Assembly: GCA_963930655.1 (NCBI GenBank)
Contig: OZ005601.1
Coordinates: 16,422,001-16,486,000 of the forward strand
Length of the DNA stretch: 64,000 nt
From: Myrica gale
Lineage: Eukaryota > Streptophyta > Magnoliopsida > Fagales > Myricaceae
Reading direction: 5' to 3'
A program made the translations under genes and the position numbers. The notes beneath the pieces were generated by a model. It worked only from the letters and a program-made list of their open reading frames with translations, was not told where the DNA came from and did no database searches. This document shows, in pieces, positions 1 through 10,676 of this stretch. Positions within the stretch are counted from its first letter, which is position 1; each line of letters opens with the position of its first letter.

Positions 1-167
1 CTGTTTCATTTTTTTCATTTTTTTAAAATTTTTTTTGGTTAAATTCGAAGGGGAAGAACATATAAAAATGTAGAGTTTTGGTTTAGATTAAGATTAAGAT
101 TTTTATGTTTGTAATTTGTATTAAATTTATAAAAAAAATAGTTTTTTTTATTTATATTAATAAATGT

Positions 168-304
168 GGTCCGGTCCGGACCGGTTTGTCAGAAGGCATT
201 GACCGGACCAGACCGTATTTAAAAAAAAAATCGGACCGAACCGCAAATCTGGTTCGATTTTGTGGTCCGGTCCGATCTGGGGCACGGTTTTGTTCAGCCC
301 TAAC
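168..304. repeat. GGTCCGG-rich repeat block
   Basis: This stretch is packed with GGTCCGG and CCGGACC words in both orientations, in strongly AT-rich surroundings. Such GGT/CCG-rich blocks are common near the ends of plant transposons, but I see no clear terminal repeat or target duplication, so the family is unassigned. Confidence 0.5.
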
Positions 305-1521
305 CACACGATAAAAACTCTTAAGATTGCCTAATGTCCTCGACATTAGTTAGCGGAAGTCTTGATTTAAAAGGTTACTGGTTAAAAAGATTGTAAGTCG
401 ATTTAGAATTTTAAACAAAGGAAGTGAAATTGCATAAAAGGTTAAAAATTGGTATATTTGCACTTTACTAATGAAAACCTTAGTAGGTTAATGATTAAAA
501 GAAAAAATGGAAAAATCGTAAAAAGTATCGTATCGTAATAATATGCATTTATTTAGGAAAATATCATTAACGAATTAGGTTGAAAACTGATTGGTATTGT
601 AGAAGATTAAAGCGTAATTAAAGGAAATAAATAAACCTTGTAGCAAGGAATCAACATAGAGAAATTCACACTTTCCTTTAAATGAACACGGTTTAGTACA
701 AAAAGGTCATCTAGGAGGATTACAAAAGAATAGGCCTGGGTTATACAAAAATGTAAGCTCCCTATAGTCCTCCTAGCCTATACAATCTCATTTCAAATGA
801 TCAAAAACAGTTTTGAAACGCTACCATCAAAAGAAAATAAAAGAAACAACGACATAGGTGACTCCTACTCACTATGTATCTAGAATCTCTTCGGCCTTAA
901 AATAATCCAACATCCTGCTTAAAAATAAAAAGACAAACACAAACAAACATAAAAGATGTGAGTCCTACTAACTCAGTAAGGTTGGGGAAGGAGGCATGCT
1001 CATACAAATATAACTCATGCTTCTAAATAAATAGCATAATGACAATGATCCAAGTCATAAATGGCATAGCAACAGTACAGAGAATGCTTGCAATGCATTT
1101 GAAATGCATTCGCTCATCATATGGTTCTTTGATGGATTCTCGGTGTCTGCTCTGTTCACCCCTAGAGTCGGGTTGTGCGTCCCTCCTCTCCTCATGGGAC
1201 TGCCCCGTGCCACCTACACCAGGACCTTTAAAAGCTTTAAAAATGACTTCATAGCGTCCAGAATGAGCCCACCCACTCCCTATAGTGCAGGGTTGCACTC
1301 TCCTAACATGTGCCCGCCACTCTTTCTTCGGGAATCACCTCGTAGGCTTAGGGGTATGCCTGTAAATCCAGTCTGGCTGCCGGTGGAGCTCCGACTCCAT
1401 CTTCGGCTTCGGTTCTGGGAAGCTTACCTCCGCCTCTTCCAGGAACCGAAGCCAGAACCGAAAGCGGAAATTTCTGCCAGTTCGGCGGAAATTCCAATTC
1501 TGTCATTTTTACTGCTTATCT
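305..1521. other. Non-coding stretch, no gene seen
   Basis: Open frames here are short, overlap on both strands and match no family I recognise. The stretch from about 1320 is more GC-rich and contains inverted GGTTC/GAACC and TTTCCGCC/GGCGGAAA words, which suggests the end of a transposon. Confidence 0.4.
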
Positions 1522-1560
1522 AAACGACGTCATTCTATTTTAAATAGAACGATGTCGTTT
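1522..1560. repeat. Imperfect palindrome with AACGACGTC core
   Basis: Two arms of about 19 bases face each other: AAACGACGTCATTCTATTT and its near-complement ending in GATGTCGTTT, with about three mismatches. A perfect version of the same core lies at 62539-62554. Function is not known. Confidence 0.6.
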
Positions 1561-1684
1561 ACCTTATTAGAAATGAAAAAAATATAACCATGGATGAAAC
1601 AACCCAACCCCTTTGGCCTCCTACAGATCGCGAACCTCCCTCCCAACCACCGTTACCTTCCCCTCTCCCGCCGCCGTGAGTCTC

Positions 1685-1798
1685 CATCTCTTTCTCTCTC
1701 TCTCTAACTCTCTATCTCCATCTCTTTCTCTCTCTATCTGCATCTTTCTCTCTCACTCTCTCTTTGTCTGCATCTCTTTCTCTCTCTCTCTCTAGCTT
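1685..1798 (+). repeat. CT-rich microsatellite
   Basis: Runs of CT units interrupted by ATCTCCATCT or ATCTGCATCT words, repeated about every 50-55 bases. This composition is typical of 5' leaders and transposon leaders in plants. Confidence 0.8.
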
Positions 1799-2530
1799 TT
1801 TGTGGAGTGTCCAAGTGTGGACTATTCTTCTCCGGCGAGTCGGCGACCTCCTGTATGTTTCTGAACTTTTAATACTTCAATATTTTGTATGAGTTAGGTG
1901 GTAAATTAATTTGTATAGATTGACATGGATACTTTGCATGCATACTTTCGTATGAGTTAGGTGGTAAATCAATATTTTGCATGCGTACTTTCGTTTATTG
2001 TATTGCAGCTTTAAGTAAAGCAATTATAAATAAGTTCAAACCTTCCCACAAGATCATTACGAAGAAGATGAGTATAACTCCAGATTACGACAGTGAACAT
2101 CAGGATCTGAGTAACTTTAAAATCCTGAGTTGATACGATGATCTTTTGGCAGTCTTCATTCTTTGCCTCTTTGTCTTACATCGTAGATTACTAGATGTTA
2201 TAAACCTGTTAGTGGTATTTTGGTTCGTAATGTTATTTTCAATATTTTGTAATTGCTTATATTTTGGTTTGTAATGTTATAAACTCTTGAAATTTGTTGC
2301 TTGCAATTTTGCAAAGCCTAAGTTCCATCTGAACTATATATTAAAGCATGGTTATAAACGTGATAATGTGATATGTTATAAACGTGATCTATTATGTATT
2401 TGATCTGTTATATTATGCATAACCATTTGATATATTTTCATAGAATCTGTTATGTCAATTGTGATAATTGATTTGGGTTAAGTTGGTAGAATGAGTTGTT
2501 TTAGGGCTTTGCATTGTGTCTTTCTTTCAG

Positions 2531-2626
2531 ATGGATCATCAAACTCCAATTGCATCTTCGCAATCAACAACTCCCAATTTACCTACCCCTCCCTCTACGA
2601 CTACACCTACAATTGGTGATTCGTGA
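2531..2626 (+). CDS. Tiny ORF resembling the start of a hAT/BED transposase
   Basis: An ATG directly follows a good splice acceptor (TTTCTTTCAG) and opens a 31-codon frame rich in Ser, Thr and Pro, beginning MDHQTPIASSQSTT. This looks like the low-complexity N-terminus seen ahead of BED zinc fingers in plant hAT transposases. No zinc finger or catalytic region follows, so at most this is the start of a deleted element. The CT-rich leader and possible intron before it fit that reading. It could equally be a chance ORF. Confidence 0.3.
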   Translation: MDHQTPIASSQSTTPNLPTPPSTTTPTIGDS

Positions 2627-3418
2627 TTGATTGATGTTTGGTTTTGTTTTTAATTTCTTGCTTTATAACTTCTTAGTTTGTATTGTAATATTCTTCTATT
2701 TTGAGTTATGTCAACATACACTATGTTATTTTCATGTTTTTAGATTTTTTTACACTTGTTCGTGAATTGAAATCTTTGTAATGAATTACAAAATGTTCTT
2801 ATGAAGATCAGGTTGTATATTTTAATTTTCTGATATATCAGAGATATTTATATTTATGAATTGTGATAAATTAATAAAATTTTTATTTTTTTTGTAAAAA
2901 ATGCTTAAATGGGCCAAAAAATATGGCCCAAAACATTGTCGAAATTCCTCACATTTGTTTTTCCTCTTATGAAGTGAATGCAATTTAATGCACGAATACC
3001 ATTCGTATGGAATGAATACATCTCAAACATCCCATGACATGACTTGAAAACATAAAACAATAAAGTACTTGTAATTTCAATGCTTGAATTATCAAAATGC
3101 ATATTACATAAATTAGATCCACAAACTAAATTTAAAATACTTAATCAGTTTCTATGTCATATGGTTTCAAATTATTAAATATTTTTTCTTAAATAAAAAT
3201 TAAATAAAAACACATCTATTAATCATTTAATTCATCAAATACAATAAGAAAACACCAAATCATCATCAAGCATAAAAAAACAATCATTAAACATCTTTAC
3301 AAGCCATTCCTTTTCATTTCTTTCCATGGTCTTAGAACACATCTCATGCACGTGTTCCCTTTTCGTTTCCTTGTCAATCAATGGTCTTTCTACTTATTTT
3401 AAGCATTCTTAGAGCACT
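2627..3418. other. AT-rich non-coding stretch
   Basis: Very AT-rich with only short open frames. No gene, RNA or transposon end is recognisable. Confidence 0.5.
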
Positions 3419-4027
3419 GTCATAACCCATTTCACCATTGAGCATCATTTACAAGCTCATATGGGCCTATCCCTAAATTTTCAAAGTATTTTGGGCTTGT
3501 TTAGGGTTAACGGGTCTAAAGTCCATTTAGGCCCCTAAACGGGGTTTGTGATTTGAGCCCCAAATTCTACTCGGTTCGGACTTAAATTTGGGTTTTCCCA
3601 TCTATTTTTCATGCTCTACACAACCATATAATTATTTTACCAGTTTGGACCTTTTTATCCTAACGTTTTATGTGAAATTTTGAAACTACCCATAGAGACC
3701 TCCAGAGGAATTTTTAACCTTTTCTTACAACATTATTGGCTGAAATTTTTACAGTGACGTCCTGATTACTTATAAATACTATCATCTAGAAAGTTTCATG
3801 CAAATATTCAAAGGATATCTTGGGATCATTTTCGGCATTGGCCATTTTTGGATAAAAACCCTAACTAAATGTTCTTCCACTGATCGAATCTTGCATTTTA
3901 ATACTTTGAATCAATGATCCATCTAACACACTCATGTAAAGGAGTTCACAGTGCACATAATGTGAAAGATTCTCAATGGAAATGATGCCAAACAGTAATT
4001 ATTTTCACAATTCCATCATGAACATGC

Positions 4028-4478
4028 ATTTGATATCATTTACGAGCTTTCAAGTACCAGTATTCATCTTTGAGCTCTTAAGCTCCTTTTCATGGCCTTC
4101 TTTTCATAAATACTTGTACTTGTCATTTGGTCATCATCAAGATCTCCATTGATCAACATATTACATCAAGTGCATGAAACATGCATCATCAAGCTAGGGA
4201 TTACACATTCAATGAACCCATCAACTTCAATGGTCAATTTCATCATGAACATTAATTTAATATCATTTACGAGCTTTCAAGTACTAATATTCATCTTTGA
4301 GCTCTTAAGCTCCTTTTCATGGCCTTACTTGGCCTTCTTTTCATCAAAGACTTGTACTTGTCATGCGGTCATCATCAAGATCTCCATTGATCAACATATT
4401 ACATCAAGTGCATGAAAATGCATCATCAAGCTAGGGATTACACATGTAATGCACCCATCAACTTTAATGGTCAACCCG
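4028..4478. repeat. Tandem duplication, unit about 228 bp
   Basis: Two long near-identical copies lie head to tail: about 4028-4248 and 4256-4478. Both carry ATCATTTACGAGCTTTCAAG, then CTCTTAAGCTCCTTTTCATG, then ATCTCCATTGATCAACATAT in the same order. The second copy has a short extra TTACTTGGCC piece. Confidence 0.85.
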
Positions 4479-4917
4479 TGATATATAGGTCCCCGAAAAC
4501 CAAGTTTATAGCCACTCTCATCCAAATAGCAGCAAAGTACACGAAAATTACATCTGGTTCCCAACACAAGATGAATGAAAACTACCCTTACCAAAGCACC
4601 AAGACTAACCCTTACCTTGGTAATTTTCGGATGGCTCTAGATAGGCTTGAAAATCTCCTAAAGCAAGTATATATAACTTATGGTTAGAAAACTTAGTTTA
4701 AAAATTAAGAAGAAGATGGATAGTTCAAGGAAAAGATGAGAGAAAATGAGGCAAAGGAGGGTTCATGGCCATGGCTGAACACCCGCTCCCCCACCAACCA
4801 TTTCCTTCTTCGACTGCTCACTCTCATTTCTCTCTTTGCTCACTTGATCGACACACACTAGAGCTCTAGTACTACATGACTTGGTCGGTTTTTCTTTAAA
4901 CCAACCAAGTCATAATT

Positions 4918-5152
4918 TAGTCCAAGGGAGCTGCAAGAAGCAAGCCCCTTGGCTGGCCAAATGGGCGGCAAGAGTTGGTCCAAAGGAGCTGCAAGAAGCA
5001 AGCTCCTTGGCTGGCCAAATGGGCGGCAAGAGTTGGTCCAAATGAGCTGCAAGAAGCAAGCTCCTTGGATGGCCAATTAGGGCGGCAAGAGTTGGTCCAA
5101 AGGAGCTGCAGGAAGCAAGCTCCTTGGATGGCCAATTAGGACGGAAAGGGGC
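4918..5152. repeat. Tandem array, unit about 60 bp, four copies
   Basis: Four copies of a unit with GAGCTGCAAGAAGCAAGC, CCTTGGCTGGCC and GGCGGCAAGAGTTGGTCC. Later copies drift (GGATGGCCAATTAGG). The open frames here on the minus strand only echo the repeat and are not genes. Confidence 0.9.
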
Positions 5153-5339
5153 AGGAGAAGCCAAATGGCACACTCCCCCCTTTTTCTGGGTAATCATTAT
5201 CTGCAAAGATAATCCTACACAATATCACTCAATGCATGCTGATTGGCCTTGAATTTCACTGCACTATGGATGCTAAATGGACAAGGAAATGAGACAAAAC
5301 TCAAGGGTTTATGAGAGCTTGTCGTGTGAACATGGTTGT

Positions 5340-5560
5340 CCCAAATCATCCCGGGCATACAAACATGCACTTGGAGATTAGCCGGGCATACAGGCCTCCA
5401 AGTCTGTACCCCCGGTCATCCCGGGCATACAACACTCTGTCAACCCGGGAATTCAGGGCTAGCTCATCCCGGGATCCATGTATTGATCATTGTGGGATCC
5501 AGTTCTAGGGTCATCCCGGGAGTCTAGTTCTCGGTCCTCCTGGGAGTCCAGTCAACCCAG
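5340..5560. repeat. CATCCCGGG degenerate tandem repeat
   Basis: Several irregular copies of CATCCCGGG followed by short spacers with GGCATACA or GAGTCTAG. A related array lies at 6420-6670. Confidence 0.7.
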
Positions 5561-5790
5561 TCCTTCGAGTCTCCTTTATCTAAAACTGTGCTCTGTTTAG
5601 GTACTACCAGGGTCAGGATAAAATCAAGCTTCACATAGTTCACTAAATTTTAAACTTACAAGACATAACATGATGCAAAGAGAAATAAAAATGTAAGCGC
5701 AAGGAAGAAAAATACATGAGCACTAGCTCTATATATTACACATAAAAAATCTGTATCAAACAAGTGGACCAGACAAGGAAGGGCGTTACA

Positions 5791-6419
5791 GCTAGCCTCA
5801 GAGTTCTAGGTCCAAGTCCACTTTTAATAACCCTAAGCCCAATTGAAATTTAAATGCAATTAAATAAACATTTTTAAATAATTAAGCTCAAATAAAATCA
5901 ATTAAATGAATTAATAAAATTAAGTTGGACAAATATTACCCTATTCAAAATTATCCAAATTAATCTAAAAAATTTAAGGGAACAAAACTCAAGTCAAATA
6001 AGACATTTAGGCACATGAAATTAAATGAAATAATGCAAAGATTTAAGAATTGAAGAAAGAAAGCACATACGCAATGTAAATTAAAATAGTAAATCAAAAT
6101 ACTAAAATCACGAATTTAGAAACATAAGCAATTAAACAAATACCAAAAAGCATAATTACTTAAAATATTAGAGGAAATAAAATCGAGTCAATGAGGCAAT
6201 TTAAACACATGCATTTGCACTAAAAATAGTGATCTCTATTCAGAGATTAAAAATTGAAAGAAAGAAATCCTATAAGCAATTAATCAAATGATAAATACTA
6301 AACAAGGCACAAATAAAGCAAATAAAGTAAATACTAAGAAAAATAACACAATTACTAAATATATGAAAATGAAAGCCTTAACACGAGAGTCTCAAAAGTA
6401 GCTCAAATTTGTACTAGGT
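5791..6419. other. A-rich non-coding stretch
   Basis: A-rich and T-poor on this strand, with no open frame of note. It lies between two related CCCGGG-rich arrays and may be LTR sequence. Confidence 0.4.
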
Positions 6420-6670
6420 CTAGGTCTCAGTGCACTCGGGATCCAGATCTCAGCGCAATCGGGCCTCAACACACTCCGGATGTTCCCAGCTATCCCGGGA
6501 GTGTAGCTCTCGATCAGGTCGGGAATTCAGCTCTCGGTCATCCCGAGGGTTCAGCTCTCGGTTAGACCTGGAGTTCAACACTCAATCACTCCAGGCATTC
6601 ACCACTCAGTTACCTCAGGCACTCACCACTTAGATACCCCGGACACTCACTACTCTGATACTCCAGGAAA
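6420..6670. repeat. Degenerate tandem repeat, unit about 27 bp
   Basis: Repeated units of the type CAGCTCTCGGTCATCCCGAG, decaying to CACTCAGTTACCTCAGGCA. It resembles the array at 5340-5560, suggesting two copies of one LTR family in this region. Confidence 0.75.
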
Positions 6671-7252
6671 TCCAGCGTTTGTCTTTCAAACTCCTAGTAA
6701 TTACTGTCTTGCCCCTGGTCATCGTAATTACCCTGTCAACCCTAATACCTTGTCTGCCCAGTTATCCTCGTGAATGTAAACACGAGAAAAAAAAAATTCA
6801 CATTAGCACATGTATGATAACTTATATATTATATCAAATAGGTGAAATTCAAGAGAGGGGTGTTACAATACACATCTGAAAGATTAGATCACAAGAACTG
6901 ACTTGTTCAAAGTTATAAATCATAGACTAATTTATTAAAGATAAATACCACCTAGAATAATGTATGAGTAATTAAGCCTTAATATTACATGCGCAAGCTA
7001 AAAGCTTTAACATCAAGTATTTGAACAACTTTATAGAGCTTTATATTTGTTGCCTCTCATGCATACTATTAAAGGCTGAAATTTCAGAAGTGCTCTTCCC
7101 TAGAAAGAACAAGTAAAAGTACTGCTATTAATTATTTTTCTTTGGTTTGTACACGTGTGCATAATTTGGAAAATATTTTTGTTTTCAAAATCTAATTTCT
7201 AAGAATTAATATCATGGCAATTTTGAGTCTTGATGGTTGGCAATGGGAAAAA
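6671..7252. other. Non-coding stretch left of the CACTA element
   Basis: Contains a possible LTR end (GGGGTGTTACA at about 6857-6868). The remainder is AT-rich with no coding signal. Confidence 0.4.
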
Positions 7253-7261
7253 ATTCACTAA

Positions 7262-7640
7262 AAAAAAACGGCCTTCTAAAGGGAAAAAAACCGCTGCTAA
7301 AACTTTAGCAGCGGTTTTTTAGCCGCGGTCCAGACCGCCGCTAAATCACCGCCGCAGTAGGCTATAGCGGCGGTTTTTGAGACCGCGGGTATATACAAAC
7401 CTATAGCCGCGGTCTCTAGCGGCGGTCCGGACCGCCGCGGTATAACCATACCTGTAGCGGTGGTCCTGTAGCGGCGGTCTAGACCGCGGCTACAGGACCG
7501 CTACATATAGCGGCGGGCGAGACCGCCGCTATAGACTCGCCAACCTATAGGGGCGGTCATATAGCGGCGGGTTAGACCGCCGCTATAGACCCACCAACCT
7601 ATAGTGGTGATCAGACCGCCGCTATATACCCACAACACAT
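7262..7640. repeat. Left subterminal repeat array of the CACTA element
   Basis: Roughly a dozen copies of AGCGGCGG / CCGCCGCTA words in both orientations, many forming perfect hairpins such as AGCGGCGGTC with GACCGCCGCT. In CACTA elements such arrays bind the transposase partner protein; that role is inferred here. Confidence 0.9.
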
Positions 7641-7859
7641 TTTTTTGCTTTTTTTTCTATAATTTTCAAATACAAATTTTATTACAAATTTAATTTATTG
7701 ATGCAAAAAGAGAAAAGTATAATAAAGTAAAATATATTTTATAATTGACTAAATAATGTCTTACAAGTTTTTGGATAAACACAAATTAGTTCTAAAAGTT
7801 TTCAGTAGTTTAAAAACTAATAAGTAATGACATTTAACAACAAACACCAAGTTCTTTAA

Positions 7860-9790
7860 TCCTTAGCAGCTTCAGCACTTGTACCTGCTCCAGCACTTTC
7901 TGCACCATATACACTACCACTAGCGCCGTCGCCCTCACCATCAACATTATCTGCAATTGCAATATTGAAAAATTAAGAAACAATAATAACATGAACAAAT
8001 ATAGGAACAAATAAATACAAACACAAAAGCTTAGTGTACACTTAAAATCAAATTAATGGCAGGTTTCAATTATGTTAGTATCTTACCATTAAACGTTTTT
8101 CGACTTGCACGAGATGATCTAGGAATTGATGGTGGAACTTGGTCGAGATTGAGATTGGCAACATTTTGGTCTTCACGCTGCTCCTACAAAAGTTAAACAA
8201 ACAATTATTTAAGAAAATACATAAACAGAATCAATAGTGATTATGTGAGGGTGAATAAAATTTCTACCCAGGCTTAAGCCATCATTTGGATTGTATGTTG
8301 AAGCGATGAAATTTGAGACGCCATAGCCTTCATTTTATCCTGCATTTCCATCATTTCCTCATTATTAGAGGATGCAATCTAAGTAGATATTCTGCTGATG
8401 TTTGCAGAATAAGATGAAGGAGTTGGTCCTAGTCCAACGCCGCGAATGCGACCACGTCGTTCTGGACCAATAACTTGTGCATAACGGTCAGATGGTGACC
8501 AACTGATGCTGCTACCCATTGTAGATTGGCTCAAGGGTTGTGAAATTGTTAGTTCATTCATTTCAATCTCCTCCATTCGCTTCTGAAAGAATAGAACATA
8601 TAGTTAAATTATGAATTAAAATTTACACATTCAAATAAAATATGATCTAATAGTGACATACTATTTTGTCTGCTACATCTGGATTCATTGGAGACCCGTC
8701 AGACCGTGAATGGACAGCTTTATACAACTCTGCTCGATCAATTATAACTTGTTTCTCTTTTTCCTGCATCACAAACACCATATAGAATGATGAAATTATA
8801 AATTACTTATAAGAATCCTAATAATAACTAAATTACTTATAAGTAATTGAGTACTATATACCAACTAATGAGCATGACGTGCAAAACTCTTAGTAGCGTG
8901 CACCGATGTCTGGAGTGATCGACTTTGTTTCCCGGCTTGACTTCGACGCTACATTAATACCAAGACATTAGAAAGTAATAATAAGCTACCTTCATGAAAT
9001 CCATAATACAAAGAAATAATGCCATACCTGTCCTGCATTAGAATACCAAAAATCGACTAAGTTGCAAAATTGCTCCAAATTAACGTCTGTTGGAGCTGTA
9101 CTTTTCACATATTGAGGCGTAAAGGCCTCATCGAAATATTTATTCTTCAAACTACATTTGTAGTTCCTCCATTTTTCTACAAAATCTTTGAGGAACCGAT
9201 GTTTCACTACATCCCCCAATCGACCCTCGGGGATTGTAAATCGCTTCTGCAAAATATATCCCAAGAGTTAAATGCATCAATTATTAAACATATATAAGTG
9301 CATTTCAAATACTATAAACAAAATTATGCATACCGTCATAATAGTCCAACAATCCTCCTTTATTGCCGTAGGGACTCTACGCCAATCTATGGCATCTAGA
9401 GGGATTTGATTAAGGACACGGGCAACGCAACCCGTGAATTGGGTAAAAGTGCCTCCTTCAGTATCTAGAGGCTGCCCATTCTCATTGAACTGGGTGGGAA
9501 TCCTTGTGCCCTCTTTCAAATTTCACAACTCAGTCATGCGCGTCCCACCACGCGCTTTACGAACTCGAGTATTATCTGCACATTTAACATGTGAAATTAA
9601 ATTCATTAACACATACACAACTTCTAACTATTTTGGTTATTAACATACCAAGTGTTTCGTCATTGTTCAAAGGTTCATCATCTTCGAACGATCGTGGCGT
9701 ATCTTGCTGCGATGGTGGAGTAGCTTGATGCGAAGATGATGTAGCTTGCTGCGATGATGACAATATAGTCCTGAACTTCTTCCTTGTCAT
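7860..9790 (-). pseudogene. CACTA second gene, Transposase_24-type, broken
   Basis: Read on the minus strand, exon-like pieces with good splice sites lie at about 9790-9649, 9575-9334, 9246-9028, 8948-8864, 8763-8662 and 8582 downward. They carry a Ser/Gln-rich start, then the family pattern around LKEGTRIPTQFNENGQP and PLDAIDWRRVP, then EKWRNYKCSLKNKYFD, and later a GPERRGRIRGVG stretch. This order matches plant Ptta/En/Spm proteins (PF03004), the DNA-binding partner of CACTA transposases. The reading frame is broken: the conserved Trp of the EL(W)NLKEG pattern is TGA (9523-9525), and further in-frame stops occur in the exon near 8865 and in the last exon near 8379. The protein should not be made in full. 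Confidence 0.8.
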
Positions 9791-9895
9791 TGTACCTACA
9801 TAAAAAACTGTAGTAGTTGATTTTCAATCTTCAAAATATAGTTAATCAAAGAGATAATTTACTTGTTAAACAAATCGTGAAAATCACATACCATT

Positions 9896-10676
9896 TCATA
9901 CATCCTGAGATATATCTAGTGTTGTTCCTTCTACGTCATTTCTAAACCACGTCAAATCATCTTCTACATTCTCAGGGACTTGATCAATGTTGAAATTGTA
10001 AGGCTCATTTTCACAATAATCATCCACCTCGTCATCAAACATCTCACCATTACCAGCATCAAACACATCTCGTGGTTTAGTCTTGACAACTACTTCCCAA
10101 TTTGGATGTCTTTCATCAGATACGTAGTATACTTGGGATGCTTGTGATGCCAAGATGAATGAATCATCACTTAATCGCTCTCCAGTATGCACTAAACGCG
10201 AAAAATTAACAAGTTCGAATCCAAGTTCATCAACTTTATATCCCCTACCAATAGTTGTGTCAATCCTGATACGTATCATTAGGATATTCTCTTTCTCCTG
10301 ATACATCATGAGCTTCTCTTTCCGGTTCTAATGGAAATACCTCATGTAATAGTTCATGCATCCCAGTTGATGTTTCACACATTTGACTATCTTGAATAAA
10401 AATATAAGGACTACTAGATACTGCCCTATCTTGCGATTCACCATGCGCAAACCATTTGTCGTAACCAATGCACATCCCATATTGAACCAAATGATCATGT
10501 ACTGTACGTATGTTATATCTCTTGTAGTTGACGCATTTTACACAAGGGCAACAAATTCTTCCATCACTACACATACTCTTAGATGCAAAACTTAGAAACT
10601 CATTAACTCCCAACACATATTCTCTTGTCCCGCGTTCCTTGTTCATCCAACTCTTGTCCATGAGCGCTAATGACAA
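9896..10676 (-). pseudogene. CACTA main transposase gene with its core deleted
   Basis: The minus-strand frame from 10676 begins MSLALMDKSWMNKERGT and carries the pattern DGRICCPCVKCVN, typical of the N-terminal Transpos_assoc domain (PF13963). Near 10265-10275 it runs out of frame into a second stretch with GYKVDELGFELVNFSRLVHT, LASQASQVYYV and VVVKTKPRD, typical of the C-terminal DUF4216 domain, ending at 9896. The large transposase_21 domain and the DUF4218 domain that normally lie between them (about 2 kb) are absent. The two parts also differ in frame at the joint. This is the footprint of an internal deletion. The identity of both ends is firm from motif content; the timing is inferred. 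Confidence 0.85.

Larger units (their letters stand above)
3419..5790. mobile_element. LTR-like sequence, boundaries unsure
   Basis: The block begins TGTCATAACCC and ends GGGCGTTACA, which look like ends of a plant LTR (TG...CA), with tandem repeats inside as is common in long Gypsy LTRs. I could not find a matching 5-bp target duplication, so neither a solo LTR nor the exact limits are proven. No coding domain is visible. Confidence 0.35.

Noticed and set aside
4858..5206. Overlapping minus-strand frames of 72-98 codons
   Set aside because: They only read the 60-bp tandem repeat in different frames and show no protein family.
3419..6868. Complete LTR retrotransposon
   Set aside because: LTR-type starts and ends are visible but no matching target duplication, primer site or coding domain could be found.
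7262..7640. CRISPR-like array
   Set aside because: Repeats are irregular, inverted and of variable spacing, in a plant transposon end; they are CACTA subterminal repeats.
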